Shown here: positions 1 to 7,566 of the stretch, in pieces
How the letters are laid out: each line of letters starts with the position of its first letter
Position numbering within the stretch: the first letter of the stretch is position 1
NCBI RefSeq assembly: GCF_028823665.1
Contig: NZ_JAPEHV010000007.1
Location: 57,929 to 121,928 of the forward strand
Direction of reading: 5' to 3'
Origin: Microbacterium sp. C7(2022)
GTDB lineage: Bacteria > Actinomycetota > Actinomycetes > Actinomycetales > Microbacteriaceae
DNA: 64,000 nucleotides
The notes under the pieces: generated by a model
The model's input: the letters and a program-made list of their open reading frames with translations, nothing else
The model's database searches: none
What the model was told of the DNA's origin: nothing
Made by a program: the position numbers and the translations under genes

Positions 1-131
1 TCAAGGGCAACGCAGACTCGATGATCTACCACCTAAAGGGCCAGCGCTACTACAACGCCACCAAGCCGGAGGAGTGCTTCCGCACCGAGACGGCGGCCGT
101 CAATGCGGGGTACCGCAAGGCCAAGGTCTGA
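1..131 (+). CDS. Sunset-domain protein, C-terminal fragment (5' end outside window)
   Basis: An open frame starting at base 3 gives 42 residues before a TGA at 129-131; its beginning lies left of the window. The visible part has the pattern GNADSMIYHL...YYNATKPEECF...AAGYRKAKV, which I recognise as the small 'sunset' module found at the C-terminus of many actinobacterial proteins and related to a Cys-containing module at the end of some secreted nucleases. Nothing can be said about the rest of the protein. It is followed by a stem-loop and then by the promoter of the SseB-like gene. Family assignment is from memory of the motif, so moderately sure. Confidence 0.6.
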   Translation, partial: KGNADSMIYHLKGQRYYNATKPEECFRTETAAVNAGYRKAKV

Positions 132-139
132 CCCACCTG

Positions 140-161
140 CCCGCACCCACTGCGATGCGGG
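140..161 (+). terminator. Stem-loop after sunset-domain gene
   Basis: CCCGCA (140-145) can pair with TGCGGG (156-161) around a 10-nt loop, 9 nt after the stop codon. There is no T-run, as is common for actinobacterial terminators, so the role is inferred from position only. Confidence 0.35.
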
Positions 162-178
162 CAGCTGCGACGAACGCG

Positions 179-184
179 TAGGCT
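179..184 (+). promoter_or_regulatory. -10 box TAGGCT of the SseB-like gene
   Basis: TAGGCT fits the actinobacterial TANNNT -10 pattern and lies 6 nt before the ATG at 191, so transcription should begin at or next to the start codon (leaderless mRNA). No convincing -35 box is seen. Confidence 0.5.
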
Positions 185-190
185 CGGAAC

Positions 191-1372
191 ATGGCTCTCT
201 TCTCTCGCCGCTCCAAAGACGCTGACGACCAGACGCCCGCTGAGGTGTCGGATGCCGACACCGCCGTGGCGAACGGTGCAGACGCTGTGACGCCAGACAC
301 CGGCGCGGAAGCCACCGGCGCGGAAGCCACCGGCGCGGAGGGCGCAGACACGGAGAGCGCGGACGCCAACGCGAGTGCGGACGCTGTGGATGCAGCGGAG
401 GTGTCGGCCGCAGCATCCGTGGGCATCTCGATGTCGTCGTTCGGCGGGTTCGGTTCGACCAGCGCGCCGGCAGTACCAGCGGCACAGGCCACGCCGACGC
501 CCGGGCCCGGGCAACACGTCGCCAAGCCCCCGGCACCCGAGACTGCACCCGCGCAGACCGAGACGATCCCCGGGCTGCGCGACAACGTCTTGGTGCGCGC
601 GGCGCTCGCCGATGTGAGTGCCCCCGCACAGTCGGCTGAGGTGCTGAATGTTGTCCGTCAGATGCTGCAGGGGCACCTGTTCTTGCGCGTCAAGGGTGAC
701 GCCCGCGCGCTGATCGCCGAGGGCAAGCCGCTGCCGCTGGCGATGGCGACACTCGGCGAGAAGAACTACGCCCTCGCGTACTCGAGCGGCGCCGCCCTGC
801 AGGAGAGCGTCAAGGCCGACGGCGATACCGGCACATCGGCGATGGGCCAGCCCGTGCTCGCCGTGATCCGTCACGTGCTCGCCGGAACCTACGCCGGGCT
901 CATCATCGACCACGCGTCTGGCCAGGCTCGCGTCACGCTCCCGCGTGACCTGCTCGAGAAGGTCACGGAGCAGCTCGACGAAAAGATGACCATCAAGTCG
1001 CTGCTCGCCGCGCCGCGCACCGACGAGACCGCGCCCGCCGTGGCGGCGGCGCTCGGCACGGTGCCGCTGTGGGTCGCGATCGGCAAGACTGCCGACGATC
1101 GCCCCGGTGTCGCCGAGGGTCGCGCCGCGGATGGCTCGCGCTATCTCGAGGTGTACTCGCACCCGCTCGAAGTCGCCGCGGTCGGTCGCGGCGATCGCTC
1201 GGCACCCATCACCGGTGAGCAACTGGCGGCGGCCCTGAACGGCGACGAGGGCCTCAGTGGTGTCGTCGTCGACCCCGCCGGCCCGTGGATCCGTCTGTCA
1301 CGCGAGCAGCTCGCTCCGCTGCTAGGTGGTTCGGCCGAGGCAGGCAGCGACGACGCGGACGCAGAGGGCTGA
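191..1372 (+). CDS. SseB family protein with acidic Ala/Thr-rich N-terminus
   Basis: A 393-residue protein. The first 130 or so residues are low-complexity (Ala, Asp, Glu, Thr, Pro) and include a five-residue tandem repeat TGAEA encoded by a 15-bp DNA repeat near 297-340. Residues from about 135 to the end form two SseB-like alpha/beta units (near VVRQMLQGHLFLRVKGDARA and later PLWVAIGKTADD), the fold known from the rhodanese-enhancing/T3SS-named SseB family. Many actinobacteria carry such proteins with no known biochemical role; the enterobacterial name should not be taken as function. The ATG at 191 sits 6 nt after a -10 box and has no Shine-Dalgarno, which supports a leaderless start. It is cytosolic by sequence. 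Confidence 0.7.
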   Translation: MALFSRRSKDADDQTPAEVSDADTAVANGADAVTPDTGAEATGAEATGAEGADTESADANASADAVDAAEVSAAASVGISMSSFGGFGSTSAPAVPAAQATPTPGPGQHVAKPPAPETAPAQTETIPGLRDNVLVRAALADVSAPAQSAEVLNVVRQMLQGHLFLRVKGDARALIAEGKPLPLAMATLGEKNYALAYSSGAALQESVKADGDTGTSAMGQPVLAVIRHVLAGTYAGLIIDHASGQARVTLPRDLLEKVTEQLDEKMTIKSLLAAPRTDETAPAVAAALGTVPLWVAIGKTADDRPGVAEGRAADGSRYLEVYSHPLEVAAVGRGDRSAPITGEQLAAALNGDEGLSGVVVDPAGPWIRLSREQLAPLLGGSAEAGSDDADAEG

Positions 1373-1462
1373 CGCCGGGCGCTCGCACCGAGGACGTGCG
1401 GCGCGGTGGGTCCCGTTGACGCGCGTGCCCCGCGAGGGGGTGCACGCGTCGGTGGTGACCAG

Positions 1463-1468
1463 TACGGT
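1463..1468 (+). promoter_or_regulatory. -10 box TACGGT of the LigD-type polymerase gene
   Basis: TACGGT is followed after 6 nt by the ATG at 1475. This placement argues for the 1475 start over the upstream GTG at 1406. Confidence 0.45.
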
Positions 1469-1474
1469 CGGAGC

Positions 1475-2503
1475 ATGGCCTCAGAGCGCATCTCGTTGAC
1501 CGTCCCGGGACCGGACGGCGACCGCACCGTGGGGCTGTCGAGCCCCAACCGCGTGCTGTGGCCAGACCTCGGGATCACCAAGCACGAGCTGGCCGAGTAC
1601 ATCCTCGCCGTCCGTACGCCGTTTTTGGCTGCCAACGGCGACCGCCCGGTCTCGCTCGAGCGGTTCCCTGAGGGGGTGGACGGCGAACGGTTCTATTCGA
1701 AGAACCCGCCCAAGGGTGCTCCGGGGTTCATCGAGGCCGTCACCGTGACCTACAACAGCGGGCGGCGGCATCCGCAACTCGTGCTCACCGAACCCGCCTC
1801 GGCGGTGTGGGCCGTGCAGATGAACACGGTCGTCTTCCATCCGTGGGCATCGCTGAGCGCGAACACCGACAACCCGGTCGAGTTGCGCATCGATCTCGAC
1901 CCGCAGCCGGGAACGGATTTCTCGGATGCCGCGGCCGTCGCGCCCGCTCTTCGTGACGTCCTCGCCGAGGCGGGGCTGGAGGCATGGGTGAAGACGAGCG
2001 GCAATCGCGGCATCCATCTCTTCTGCCCGATCGAGCCGACCCACGAGTTCCTCGACGTACGCCACGCCGTCATCGCCGCCGGACGCGAGCTCGAGAGACG
2101 GATGCCGGACAAAGTCACCATGAACTGGTGGAAGGAAGAGCGCGGGGAGCGCGTATTCATCGACTTCAACCAGGCCAACCGCGACCGAACGATGGCTGGC
2201 GCCTACAGCCCACGCGCGCTGCCCGGTGCGACGGTCTCGACACCCGTGACGTGGGACGAGCTCGCCGCGGGAGTCGACCCGGCAGCGTTCACCGTGCGGA
2301 CGGTGCCCGATCGTCTCGCCGACGTCGGTGACCCGTGGGCTGACCTGCTCGCATCACCCGGCCGCATCGACACGCTCCTGGAATGGTGGCAGCGAGACCT
2401 CGACGACGGACTCGGCGAGCTGCCGTTCCCGCCCGAGTTTCCCAAAATGCCGGGGGAGCCCCCTCGCGTGCAACCAAGCAGAGCGAAGAAGGCTGATGAC
2501 TGA
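1475..2503 (+). CDS. Non-homologous end-joining DNA polymerase (LigD polymerase domain), stand-alone
   Basis: A 342-residue archaeo-eukaryotic primase-type polymerase, the family of the LigD polymerase domain that fills gaps during double-strand break repair. Visible marks are the N-terminal 'SSPNRVLWPDLGITK' strand, YSKNPP near 74-79, the metal-binding DLD at about 140-142 (LRIDLDPQPG), and SGNRGIHLF near 175-183, a variant of the usual SG-RGIH motif. It has no ligase or phosphoesterase part. The next gene starts 8 bp inside its 3' end (2496), so the two are co-transcribed, and an ATP-dependent ligase gene converges from the other side. No ku gene is in the window. The in-frame GTG at 1406 would add 23 residues unlike the family. 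Confidence 0.88.
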   Translation: MASERISLTVPGPDGDRTVGLSSPNRVLWPDLGITKHELAEYILAVRTPFLAANGDRPVSLERFPEGVDGERFYSKNPPKGAPGFIEAVTVTYNSGRRHPQLVLTEPASAVWAVQMNTVVFHPWASLSANTDNPVELRIDLDPQPGTDFSDAAAVAPALRDVLAEAGLEAWVKTSGNRGIHLFCPIEPTHEFLDVRHAVIAAGRELERRMPDKVTMNWWKEERGERVFIDFNQANRDRTMAGAYSPRALPGATVSTPVTWDELAAGVDPAAFTVRTVPDRLADVGDPWADLLASPGRIDTLLEWWQRDLDDGLGELPFPPEFPKMPGEPPRVQPSRAKKADD

Positions 2504-2969
2504 GAACGCGATGACTGATTTCGCCGCCAGGATGCTTCGCGTGCGCTGGCTGGTGCGTGCACCCATCGCGCTGTATCGTGCCGGGCTCGGATGGATGCTG
2601 GGCTCGCGGTTCGTGATGATCGAGCACCAGGGGCGGAGCACCGGTGAGGCGCGCTTCGTGGTCGTCGAGGTCATCGACCGTGACCGGAATGCCATTCGTG
2701 TGGCATCCGGATTCGGCACTCATGCCCAGTGGTACCGCAACCTGCAGGCGAACGGTGTCGCCTACCTCAGCACGGGCCGTGCCCGACGAGTCAAGGCGGG
2801 CGTGAACCTGCTGGACGAGGCCGAATCGCGCGCCGTGCTCGCGCGATACGCGGCGGCGCATCCCGACGCGTGGGCGACGCTCGAGCCGGTGATGGGCGAG
2901 CTGTCCGAGGAGTCATACCCGTCCGTGGTGGAGTTCGTCCCGCCGGAGGGTTGGCGGTCGCGAGCCTGA
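2496..2969 (+). CDS. Nitroreductase-family deazaflavin-dependent oxidoreductase (DUF385 type)
   Basis: A 157-residue protein of the split beta-barrel DUF385 family, whose studied members bind F420 or related flavins, while others bind other ligands. It shows the typical order: N-terminal helix with LYRAGLGWMLGSRFVMIEHQGRSTGEARF, then VVEVIDRD, VASGFGTHAQWYRNLQAN and a helical end ending in SYPSVVEFVPPEGW. The ATG at 2496 overlaps the polymerase gene by 8 bp, suggesting translational coupling; a second ATG (2511) is five codons in. Substrate is unknown. Another, distinct family member lies at 9938-10378. Confidence 0.8.
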   Translation: MTENAMTDFAARMLRVRWLVRAPIALYRAGLGWMLGSRFVMIEHQGRSTGEARFVVVEVIDRDRNAIRVASGFGTHAQWYRNLQANGVAYLSTGRARRVKAGVNLLDEAESRAVLARYAAAHPDAWATLEPVMGELSEESYPSVVEFVPPEGWRSRA

Positions 2970-3002
2970 CAGGAGGAGTCGCGCGGGGGGCGTGAGCCGC
3001 AC

Positions 3003-4046
3003 TCAGACGAGGACGTCAGCCAGATCGTACGCAGACACCCGGTCGAGCTGCTCGTACGTGCACGAGCGTGCGTCGCGGTCGGGCCGCCAGCGCTCGAACT
3101 GCACCGTGTGGCGGAAGCGATGCCCCTCCAGTTGGTCGTAGCGCACTTCGAGGACGCGCTCGGGGCGCAGCGCGACGAACGACACATCCTTCGAGCCGGT
3201 GAAGCGCGAGCGCTCGCCTTCGCCCGTGGTCGGCCGGCCCTCGGCATCCCGATCCACCAGAGGCTCGAGATCGTCGATCAGTTCGAGGCGCTTTTTGTCG
3301 GTCCACGCGGCGACACCGCCGACCTGAACCAGCGTGCCATCTTCCGAGTACAAGCCGACGAGCAGTGACCCGACGCCCTGCCCTGATTTGTGGATGCGGT
3401 AGCCGAGCGCGACCACGTCCGCCGTGCGGGCATGTTTGATCTTCAGCATCGTGCGTTTGCCGGGCGCGTACGGCTGTGCGAGGGGCTTCGCCACCACACC
3501 ATCGAGACCCGCACCCTCGAACTGCTCGAGCCACCCGGTCGCCACCGCCGGGTCATCCGTGGTGCGCGTCACGTGCATCGGGTGCGGCACATCGCCGAGC
3601 AGATCGACGAGCTCTGCGCGCCGGGCCTCGAACGGCTCGCCCTGCAGATCACGCTCGCCCCGGGCGAGCAGGTCGAACGCGATGAACATGGCTGGCGTCT
3701 GTTCGCTCAGCAGAGCGACCCGCGATGCGGCCGGGTGGATGCGCTGGCTCAGTGCCTCCCAATCAAGCTTTTGCGCACCGGGCTCACCGGTGGGCACAAC
3801 GATCTCGCCGTCGATCAGGCACGGTTCGGGCAGGAGGCGCGAGAACGCCTCGACGAGCTCGGGAAAGTACCGGGTGAGGGGCTTCGCGCCGCGGCTACCG
3901 ATCTCGATGCTCTCGCCATCCCACGCGATGAGACCGCGAAATCCGTCCCATTTCGGTTCGAAGCTCAGCCCGCCGGTCGTCTTCGTCGGGTCGGGAACGC
4001 GCGGGACCGACTTTGCCAGCATGGGCGCGGGGATGTCGTACGGCAT
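3003..4046 (-). CDS. ATP-dependent DNA ligase (LigC/LigD ligase-domain type)
   Basis: A 347-residue ATP-dependent ligase of the size of LigC or the LigD ligase domain. The adenylated lysine is in motif I, EPKWDGFRG (K32); CLIDGEIVV near residues 96-104, the strand GLDGVVAKP (motif IV) and MLKIKHARTADVVALGYR (motif V plus the start of the OB-fold) follow in order. The C-terminal OB domain ends with RVLEVRYDQLEGHRFRHTV..WRPDRD, normal for the family. It would seal nicks in repair, most plausibly with the polymerase encoded convergently at 1475-2503. The start ATG (4044-4046) is 6 nt from a weak -10 (CAGGAT on the minus strand). Confidence 0.9.
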   Translation of the reverse strand: MPYDIPAPMLAKSVPRVPDPTKTTGGLSFEPKWDGFRGLIAWDGESIEIGSRGAKPLTRYFPELVEAFSRLLPEPCLIDGEIVVPTGEPGAQKLDWEALSQRIHPAASRVALLSEQTPAMFIAFDLLARGERDLQGEPFEARRAELVDLLGDVPHPMHVTRTTDDPAVATGWLEQFEGAGLDGVVAKPLAQPYAPGKRTMLKIKHARTADVVALGYRIHKSGQGVGSLLVGLYSEDGTLVQVGGVAAWTDKKRLELIDDLEPLVDRDAEGRPTTGEGERSRFTGSKDVSFVALRPERVLEVRYDQLEGHRFRHTVQFERWRPDRDARSCTYEQLDRVSAYDLADVLV

Positions 4047-4086
4047 GGCTCCATCCTGCCGCGCCGATCGCTCGCGCGGCAGAGGG

Positions 4087-5244
4087 TCAGGTGAGTTCGG
4101 CTTCTCGCCGTTTCGGTCGCGCCCACACCGCGGGCTTGTTGTCGCCGTCCCACACTTGGATGATGCCCCACACGGTCGCCGCGACCGGAACCGCGAGCAC
4201 CGCGCCGAGGACTCCGCCGATGATCGTGCCGGCGGTCAGGGCGACCAACACCACGAAGGCATGCAGCTTCATCGATCGGGCCATCACGACCGGCTGGAGG
4301 AAGTTGCCCTCGAGTTGCTGCACCAACAGGATCACCGCGAGTACGAGGAGCGCATTGATCCAGTCGTTAGCGACGAGCGCAACGAGCACCGCGAGTGTGC
4401 CGGCGATCGTCGCGCCGACGATGGGGATGAACGCGAGGAGGAACACCAGCACGGCGAGCGGGATGGCGAGGGGAACGTCGAGGATCAGCAGGCCGATCAG
4501 AATGCCGATCGCGTCCACGAGGGCGATCGTTGCCGTGCCGCGAATGTACGACCCGAGTGTGATGACGGTCTTTGTTCCGATGCGACGCGCCCGCTGGTAG
4601 TGCTCGCCGTGGAAGGGGCGCAGCAGGAACTCCCACATGCGCGGGCCATCCTTCAGAAAGAAGAACAGCACCACAACCATGAGCACGAATCCGGTCAAGA
4701 AGCTCGCGACGGCGCTGACGCCGGCCACCGCGCTCGAACCGAACTGTGCGCTGGTGATGTAGCCGAGGATCTGGTCGCCCCACTCGTGCAACTGCGTGTC
4801 GGTGGGCGCGAAGGGCAACGTGTTGACCCAGTCGAGAAGTTGGCGGAAGCCCTCAACCGCCTGCGTGTAGAGCTCATCCCACTGGTCGCGCACTGCCCAC
4901 ACGATGAGCCAGCCGACACCCGTGAGCAGGCCAACCGCGGTGAGGAGCGCGATGATGGTGGCAAGCAACGCGGGCACGCCACGCTCGCGCATCCACTTCA
5001 TCGCCGGCGCGAAGGCCGCGGCGAGGATGAGCGCGATCGACAGCGGAATAGTCACGAGCGTCAGTGACTGCACGGCCCACGCGATGCCGGCGACGACGAT
5101 CACGATGATGATCACCTGCAGCGAGCGGGTCGCGAAGCGCCCGAGACCGTCGCTCCACAGGCGTGATGGCGAGTGCGGCGGGACCAGTTCGGCGCCGGTC
5201 AGGTCAAGGCGCACGGCCTTCGGAGTGCTGCGGAAGAGACCCAT
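4087..5244 (-). CDS. AI-2E family transporter (PerM/YdiK type membrane protein)
   Basis: A 385-residue polytopic membrane protein. After a cytosolic N-terminus of about 50 residues come roughly eight hydrophobic segments, including SLQVIIIVIVVAGIAWAVQS, an ALLATIIALLTAVGLLTGVGW pair, and the conserved tail FIPIVGATIAGTLAVLVAL..VQQLEGNFLQPVVMARSMKLHAF, a hallmark of the family. Members export varied compounds (AI-2, Na+/H+ exchange claims); no substrate can be read here. The ATG is preceded 7 nt upstream by TACGCT, so the mRNA is probably leaderless and monocistronic. Confidence 0.85.
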   Translation of the reverse strand: MGLFRSTPKAVRLDLTGAELVPPHSPSRLWSDGLGRFATRSLQVIIIVIVVAGIAWAVQSLTLVTIPLSIALILAAAFAPAMKWMRERGVPALLATIIALLTAVGLLTGVGWLIVWAVRDQWDELYTQAVEGFRQLLDWVNTLPFAPTDTQLHEWGDQILGYITSAQFGSSAVAGVSAVASFLTGFVLMVVVLFFFLKDGPRMWEFLLRPFHGEHYQRARRIGTKTVITLGSYIRGTATIALVDAIGILIGLLILDVPLAIPLAVLVFLLAFIPIVGATIAGTLAVLVALVANDWINALLVLAVILLVQQLEGNFLQPVVMARSMKLHAFVVLVALTAGTIIGGVLGAVLAVPVAATVWGIIQVWDGDNKPAVWARPKRREAELT

Positions 5245-5251
5245 GACAGCG

Positions 5252-5257
5252 AGCGTA
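5252..5257 (-). promoter_or_regulatory. -10 box TACGCT of the AI-2E family gene
   Basis: Read on the minus strand, TACGCT lies 7 nt before the ATG whose first base is 5244. Confidence 0.45.
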
Positions 5258-5287
5258 CTGCGCGGTGCCTCGTCCGCTCGCAGTCTG

Positions 5288-5317
5288 GTCAGCGCGTCGG
5301 TCGGCGTGTACGCTGAC
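5288..5317. terminator. Stem-loop between acyl-CoA dehydrogenase and AI-2E genes
   Basis: GTCAGCG (5288-5294) pairs with CGCTGAC (5311-5317), 16-nt loop, just beyond the acyl-CoA dehydrogenase stop codon. It may end that minus-strand transcript. Confidence 0.3.
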
Positions 5318-5335
5318 GCGCTCCTCGTGCGGTAG

Positions 5336-6571
5336 CTACGCGAACGCGCTCATCCCGGTGATGTCGCGCCCGATGAGCAGCGCCTGCACGCTCTCGGTCC
5401 CCTCGTACGTGTGGATCGCCTCGATGTCGGTCATGTGCTGCATGACGCGGTATTCGAGAAGGATGCCGTTGCCGCCGAGCAGGTCGCGGGCCGTGGCCGC
5501 GATGCGGCGTGCGGTGCGGGTGTTGTGATACTTCGCCAGCGACGCCTGCGTGGGCCGCAGGTTTCCGGATGCTTCGAGGTCAGCCATCCACCGGCAGTAC
5601 AGCTGCATCGAGGTGAGGTCATCGAGCATCTGGGTGAGTCGTTCCTGCACCATCTGGAACTTCGCGAGCGGCTTGCCGAACTGGATGCGTTCCTTCGCGT
5701 ACGACAGCGCTGCTTCGTAGCACGCGGTCGCGTGGCCGAGTGCCGACCATGCCACGCCCGAGCGGGTCGAGTACAGCACGGTCGAGGCGTCCTTGAAGCT
5801 GCGGGCGCCGGGCAAGAGAGCATCGGCGGGCAGGTGAACCGAGGTCAGTGTGATGTGTGCCTGGTGGATGGCGCGCAGCGAGGCCTTCCCGAGGATCGGT
5901 CGGCCGTCATAGCCCGGGGTCTCCTGCGGCACGAGGAAGCACCGAACCGTGTCATGGTCGTCGGCGCCGGGGGAGTCCACGCGCGCCCACACGAAGGTGA
6001 CGCCACCCGATGACCCGTTGCCGATCCACTTCTTGGCACCGTCCAGCATCCAGGAACCATCATCCTGACGAGCCGCGCGTGTTTCGAGAGAAACCGAGTC
6101 CGAACCGTGGTCGGGTTCGGTGAGCGCGAAGGCGGCGAGCACCTCGGCGCGTGCGATGGGTGCGAGGTATTGGGCCTTCTGCTCGTCGCTGCCGAACAGG
6201 GCGAGTGTGCGCAGGGCCAGGCCGCCCTGGACGGCGAGGATCGTGCCCATCGAGCCGTCGCCGCGCGAGATCTCCATGTTGATGAGACCGGCGGCGAGTG
6301 GTGAGAGGGCAGTGAGTCCTTCGTGCTGGATGCCGTCGGCGAACAGATCGAGTTCGCCCATGCGGCGCGCAAAGGCGAGGTTGTACTCGCCGCGGTCCCA
6401 GTATTCGTCGATCTGCGGCACGATCTCGTTCGAGAACGTACGGGCACGCTGCCAGGCGTCGTGTTCGGCCTGTGACAGGTCGGAGAACACCGCGTAGTAG
6501 TCGGTGTCGAGGGGAGTGGCGGTGTCGTACGACTCGACCTGCTGACCGGGGACGGGGGTGAACGCGCTCAT
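5336..6571 (-). CDS. Acyl-CoA dehydrogenase family protein (glutaryl-CoA dehydrogenase-like)
   Basis: A 411-residue flavoprotein with the full acyl-CoA dehydrogenase layout: N-terminal helical domain, the middle beta-domain with FALTEPDHGSDSVSLETRA and KKWIGNGSSGGVTFVW, and the C-terminal helical domain with ERIQFGKPLAKFQMVQERL and LLGGNGILLEY. The end, AIHTYEGTESVQALLIGRDITG, has the YEGT glutamate placed as in glutaryl-CoA dehydrogenases, where it is the catalytic base. It would oxidise an acyl-CoA with FAD and pass electrons to ETF; substrate not determined. It lies downstream of a TetR gene on the same strand, and an imperfect palindrome in its promoter is a plausible operator. -10 TAGACT lies 7 nt from the ATG. 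Confidence 0.85.
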   Translation of the reverse strand: MSAFTPVPGQQVESYDTATPLDTDYYAVFSDLSQAEHDAWQRARTFSNEIVPQIDEYWDRGEYNLAFARRMGELDLFADGIQHEGLTALSPLAAGLINMEISRGDGSMGTILAVQGGLALRTLALFGSDEQKAQYLAPIARAEVLAAFALTEPDHGSDSVSLETRAARQDDGSWMLDGAKKWIGNGSSGGVTFVWARVDSPGADDHDTVRCFLVPQETPGYDGRPILGKASLRAIHQAHITLTSVHLPADALLPGARSFKDASTVLYSTRSGVAWSALGHATACYEAALSYAKERIQFGKPLAKFQMVQERLTQMLDDLTSMQLYCRWMADLEASGNLRPTQASLAKYHNTRTARRIAATARDLLGGNGILLEYRVMQHMTDIEAIHTYEGTESVQALLIGRDITGMSAFA

Positions 6572-6589
6572 AGGCGCGAGTCTACCGGA

Positions 6590-6618
6590 ACTGGGTTTCG
6601 TCTTCTATGGAACTCAGT
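6590..6618. promoter_or_regulatory. Candidate TetR operator in the acyl-CoA dehydrogenase promoter
   Basis: ACTGGGTTTC (6590-6599) and GGAACTCAGT (6609-6618) form an inverted repeat with 8 of 10 pairs and a 9-bp centre. It sits just upstream of the -10 box (minus-strand TAGACT, 6579-6584), where a repressor would block RNA polymerase. The adjacent TetR protein is the obvious candidate binder. Confidence 0.4.
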
Positions 6619-6701
6619 ATCACGCCTACAGGCTCTACTGCAGTCGGCAAACCGGCCAGCCGGTGTCTTCGCGAACTGGCGATCGAGTGCGACCGGCGCC
6701 G

Positions 6702-7394
6702 TTAGCGTCCGTCGAGCTGCTCGCGCAGCCGGCGCGCCACCTCGGCGGTGGGCATCGTGCGCGGGAAGGCGGCGACCACGAGGTCGTCAGGAGCGCCGGC
6801 GTCACCCTCGGCAACGCCGAATCGCCGCATAGCGTCGTCGAGCGCGCGGCGCAGTACCGAGACCGGCACGTGCTGGTCGCCGCGCAGCAACTGCCGAAGC
6901 ACGTGGTTGTGGATTGCTGTCACCAGAGCCGCGAATCCGACTGCATCAATCGGGTCGAGCCCGGGGAGCGCCGCGCGCAGGTAGTCGTCGAACAACCGCT
7001 CGTAGCGCACCACCGTGACGATCTCGCGTTCGCGCAACGCGGGGACGGTGCGCACCACCTGATAGCGGCGGCGAGCCAGATCGGGGTCGGCGGCGAAGTG
7101 CTGATACACACGCAGCGACGCATCGCGCACGGCCAGCCATGGATTGGCGTGAGTCTCGGAGAGAAACCCTCGCAGGTGCTCGAGCACGACCTCGTGATCG
7201 GCGAAGATCACGTCGTCCTTGCCGCCGAACTGGCGGAAGAATGTCGACCGCGAGACTCCGGCGGCCTGCGCGATCTGCTCGACGGAGGTCTGGTCGAAGC
7301 CCTGCGCCGAGAACAGCTCGAGGGCTGCCTCCACAACCGCGGTGCGGGTGTCGGCGGGCGCCGGGATGGCAGGGATCGCCGCGGTGTCACTCAT
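6702..7394 (-). CDS. TetR/AcrR family transcriptional regulator
   Basis: A 230-residue regulator. Residues about 18-65 are a TetR DNA-binding domain: AALELFSAQGFDQTSVEQI, AQAAGVSRSTFFRQFGGKD. The rest is a helical ligand-binding domain without a recognisable signature. It is transcribed toward the acyl-CoA dehydrogenase gene with a 130-bp gap, so it may control that gene and be read through into it; fatty-acid or acyl-CoA ligands are usual for such pairs, but this is inference. Its own -10, TAGGCT (7401-7406 on the minus strand), is 6 nt from the ATG. Confidence 0.85.
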   Translation of the reverse strand: MSDTAAIPAIPAPADTRTAVVEAALELFSAQGFDQTSVEQIAQAAGVSRSTFFRQFGGKDDVIFADHEVVLEHLRGFLSETHANPWLAVRDASLRVYQHFAADPDLARRRYQVVRTVPALREREIVTVVRYERLFDDYLRAALPGLDPIDAVGFAALVTAIHNHVLRQLLRGDQHVPVSVLRRALDDAMRRFGVAEGDAGAPDDLVVAAFPRTMPTAEVARRLREQLDGR

Positions 7395-7400
7395 GGAGTG

Positions 7401-7406
7401 AGCCTA
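7401..7406 (-). promoter_or_regulatory. -10 box TAGGCT of the TetR gene
   Basis: Minus-strand TAGGCT, 6 nt upstream of the start codon; leaderless arrangement. Confidence 0.5.
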
Positions 7407-7481
7407 CAACTCCGCTTTCTCGCCGGGCCCGTCCGAGGTGATCCCTGCGTGCTGTCGTTCGGAGCCGAGAAAATGCGGTAG

Positions 7482-7487
7482 TAGGCT
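7482..7487 (+). promoter_or_regulatory. -10 box of the sucCD operon
   Basis: TAGGCT at 7482-7487, with TTCGGA (7458-7463) at 18-bp spacing as a weak -35. The start codon is at 7567, so unlike many genes here sucC has a leader of about 70 nt, which contains the palindrome at 7507-7520. Confidence 0.5.
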
Positions 7488-7506
7488 GGAACGCGGTCGA
7501 GATTTC

Positions 7507-7520
7507 TCTCGACGTCAAGA
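7507..7520. promoter_or_regulatory. GACGTC-centred palindrome in the sucC leader
   Basis: TCTCGACGTCAAGA differs by one base from the core of the perfect palindrome at 40200-40217 in front of icd. It lies about 13 bp after the predicted transcription start, a position suited to repression. Confidence 0.5.
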
Positions 7521-7566
7521 CGTTTTTCGTCATTCCACCACAACGCCCCCAGCGAAGGATTGCACT

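Noticed and set aside
1406..1474. Upstream GTG start of the LigD-type polymerase
   Set aside because: Would put the -10 box and a low-complexity Gly/Arg stretch into the protein; ATG 1475 fits the family.
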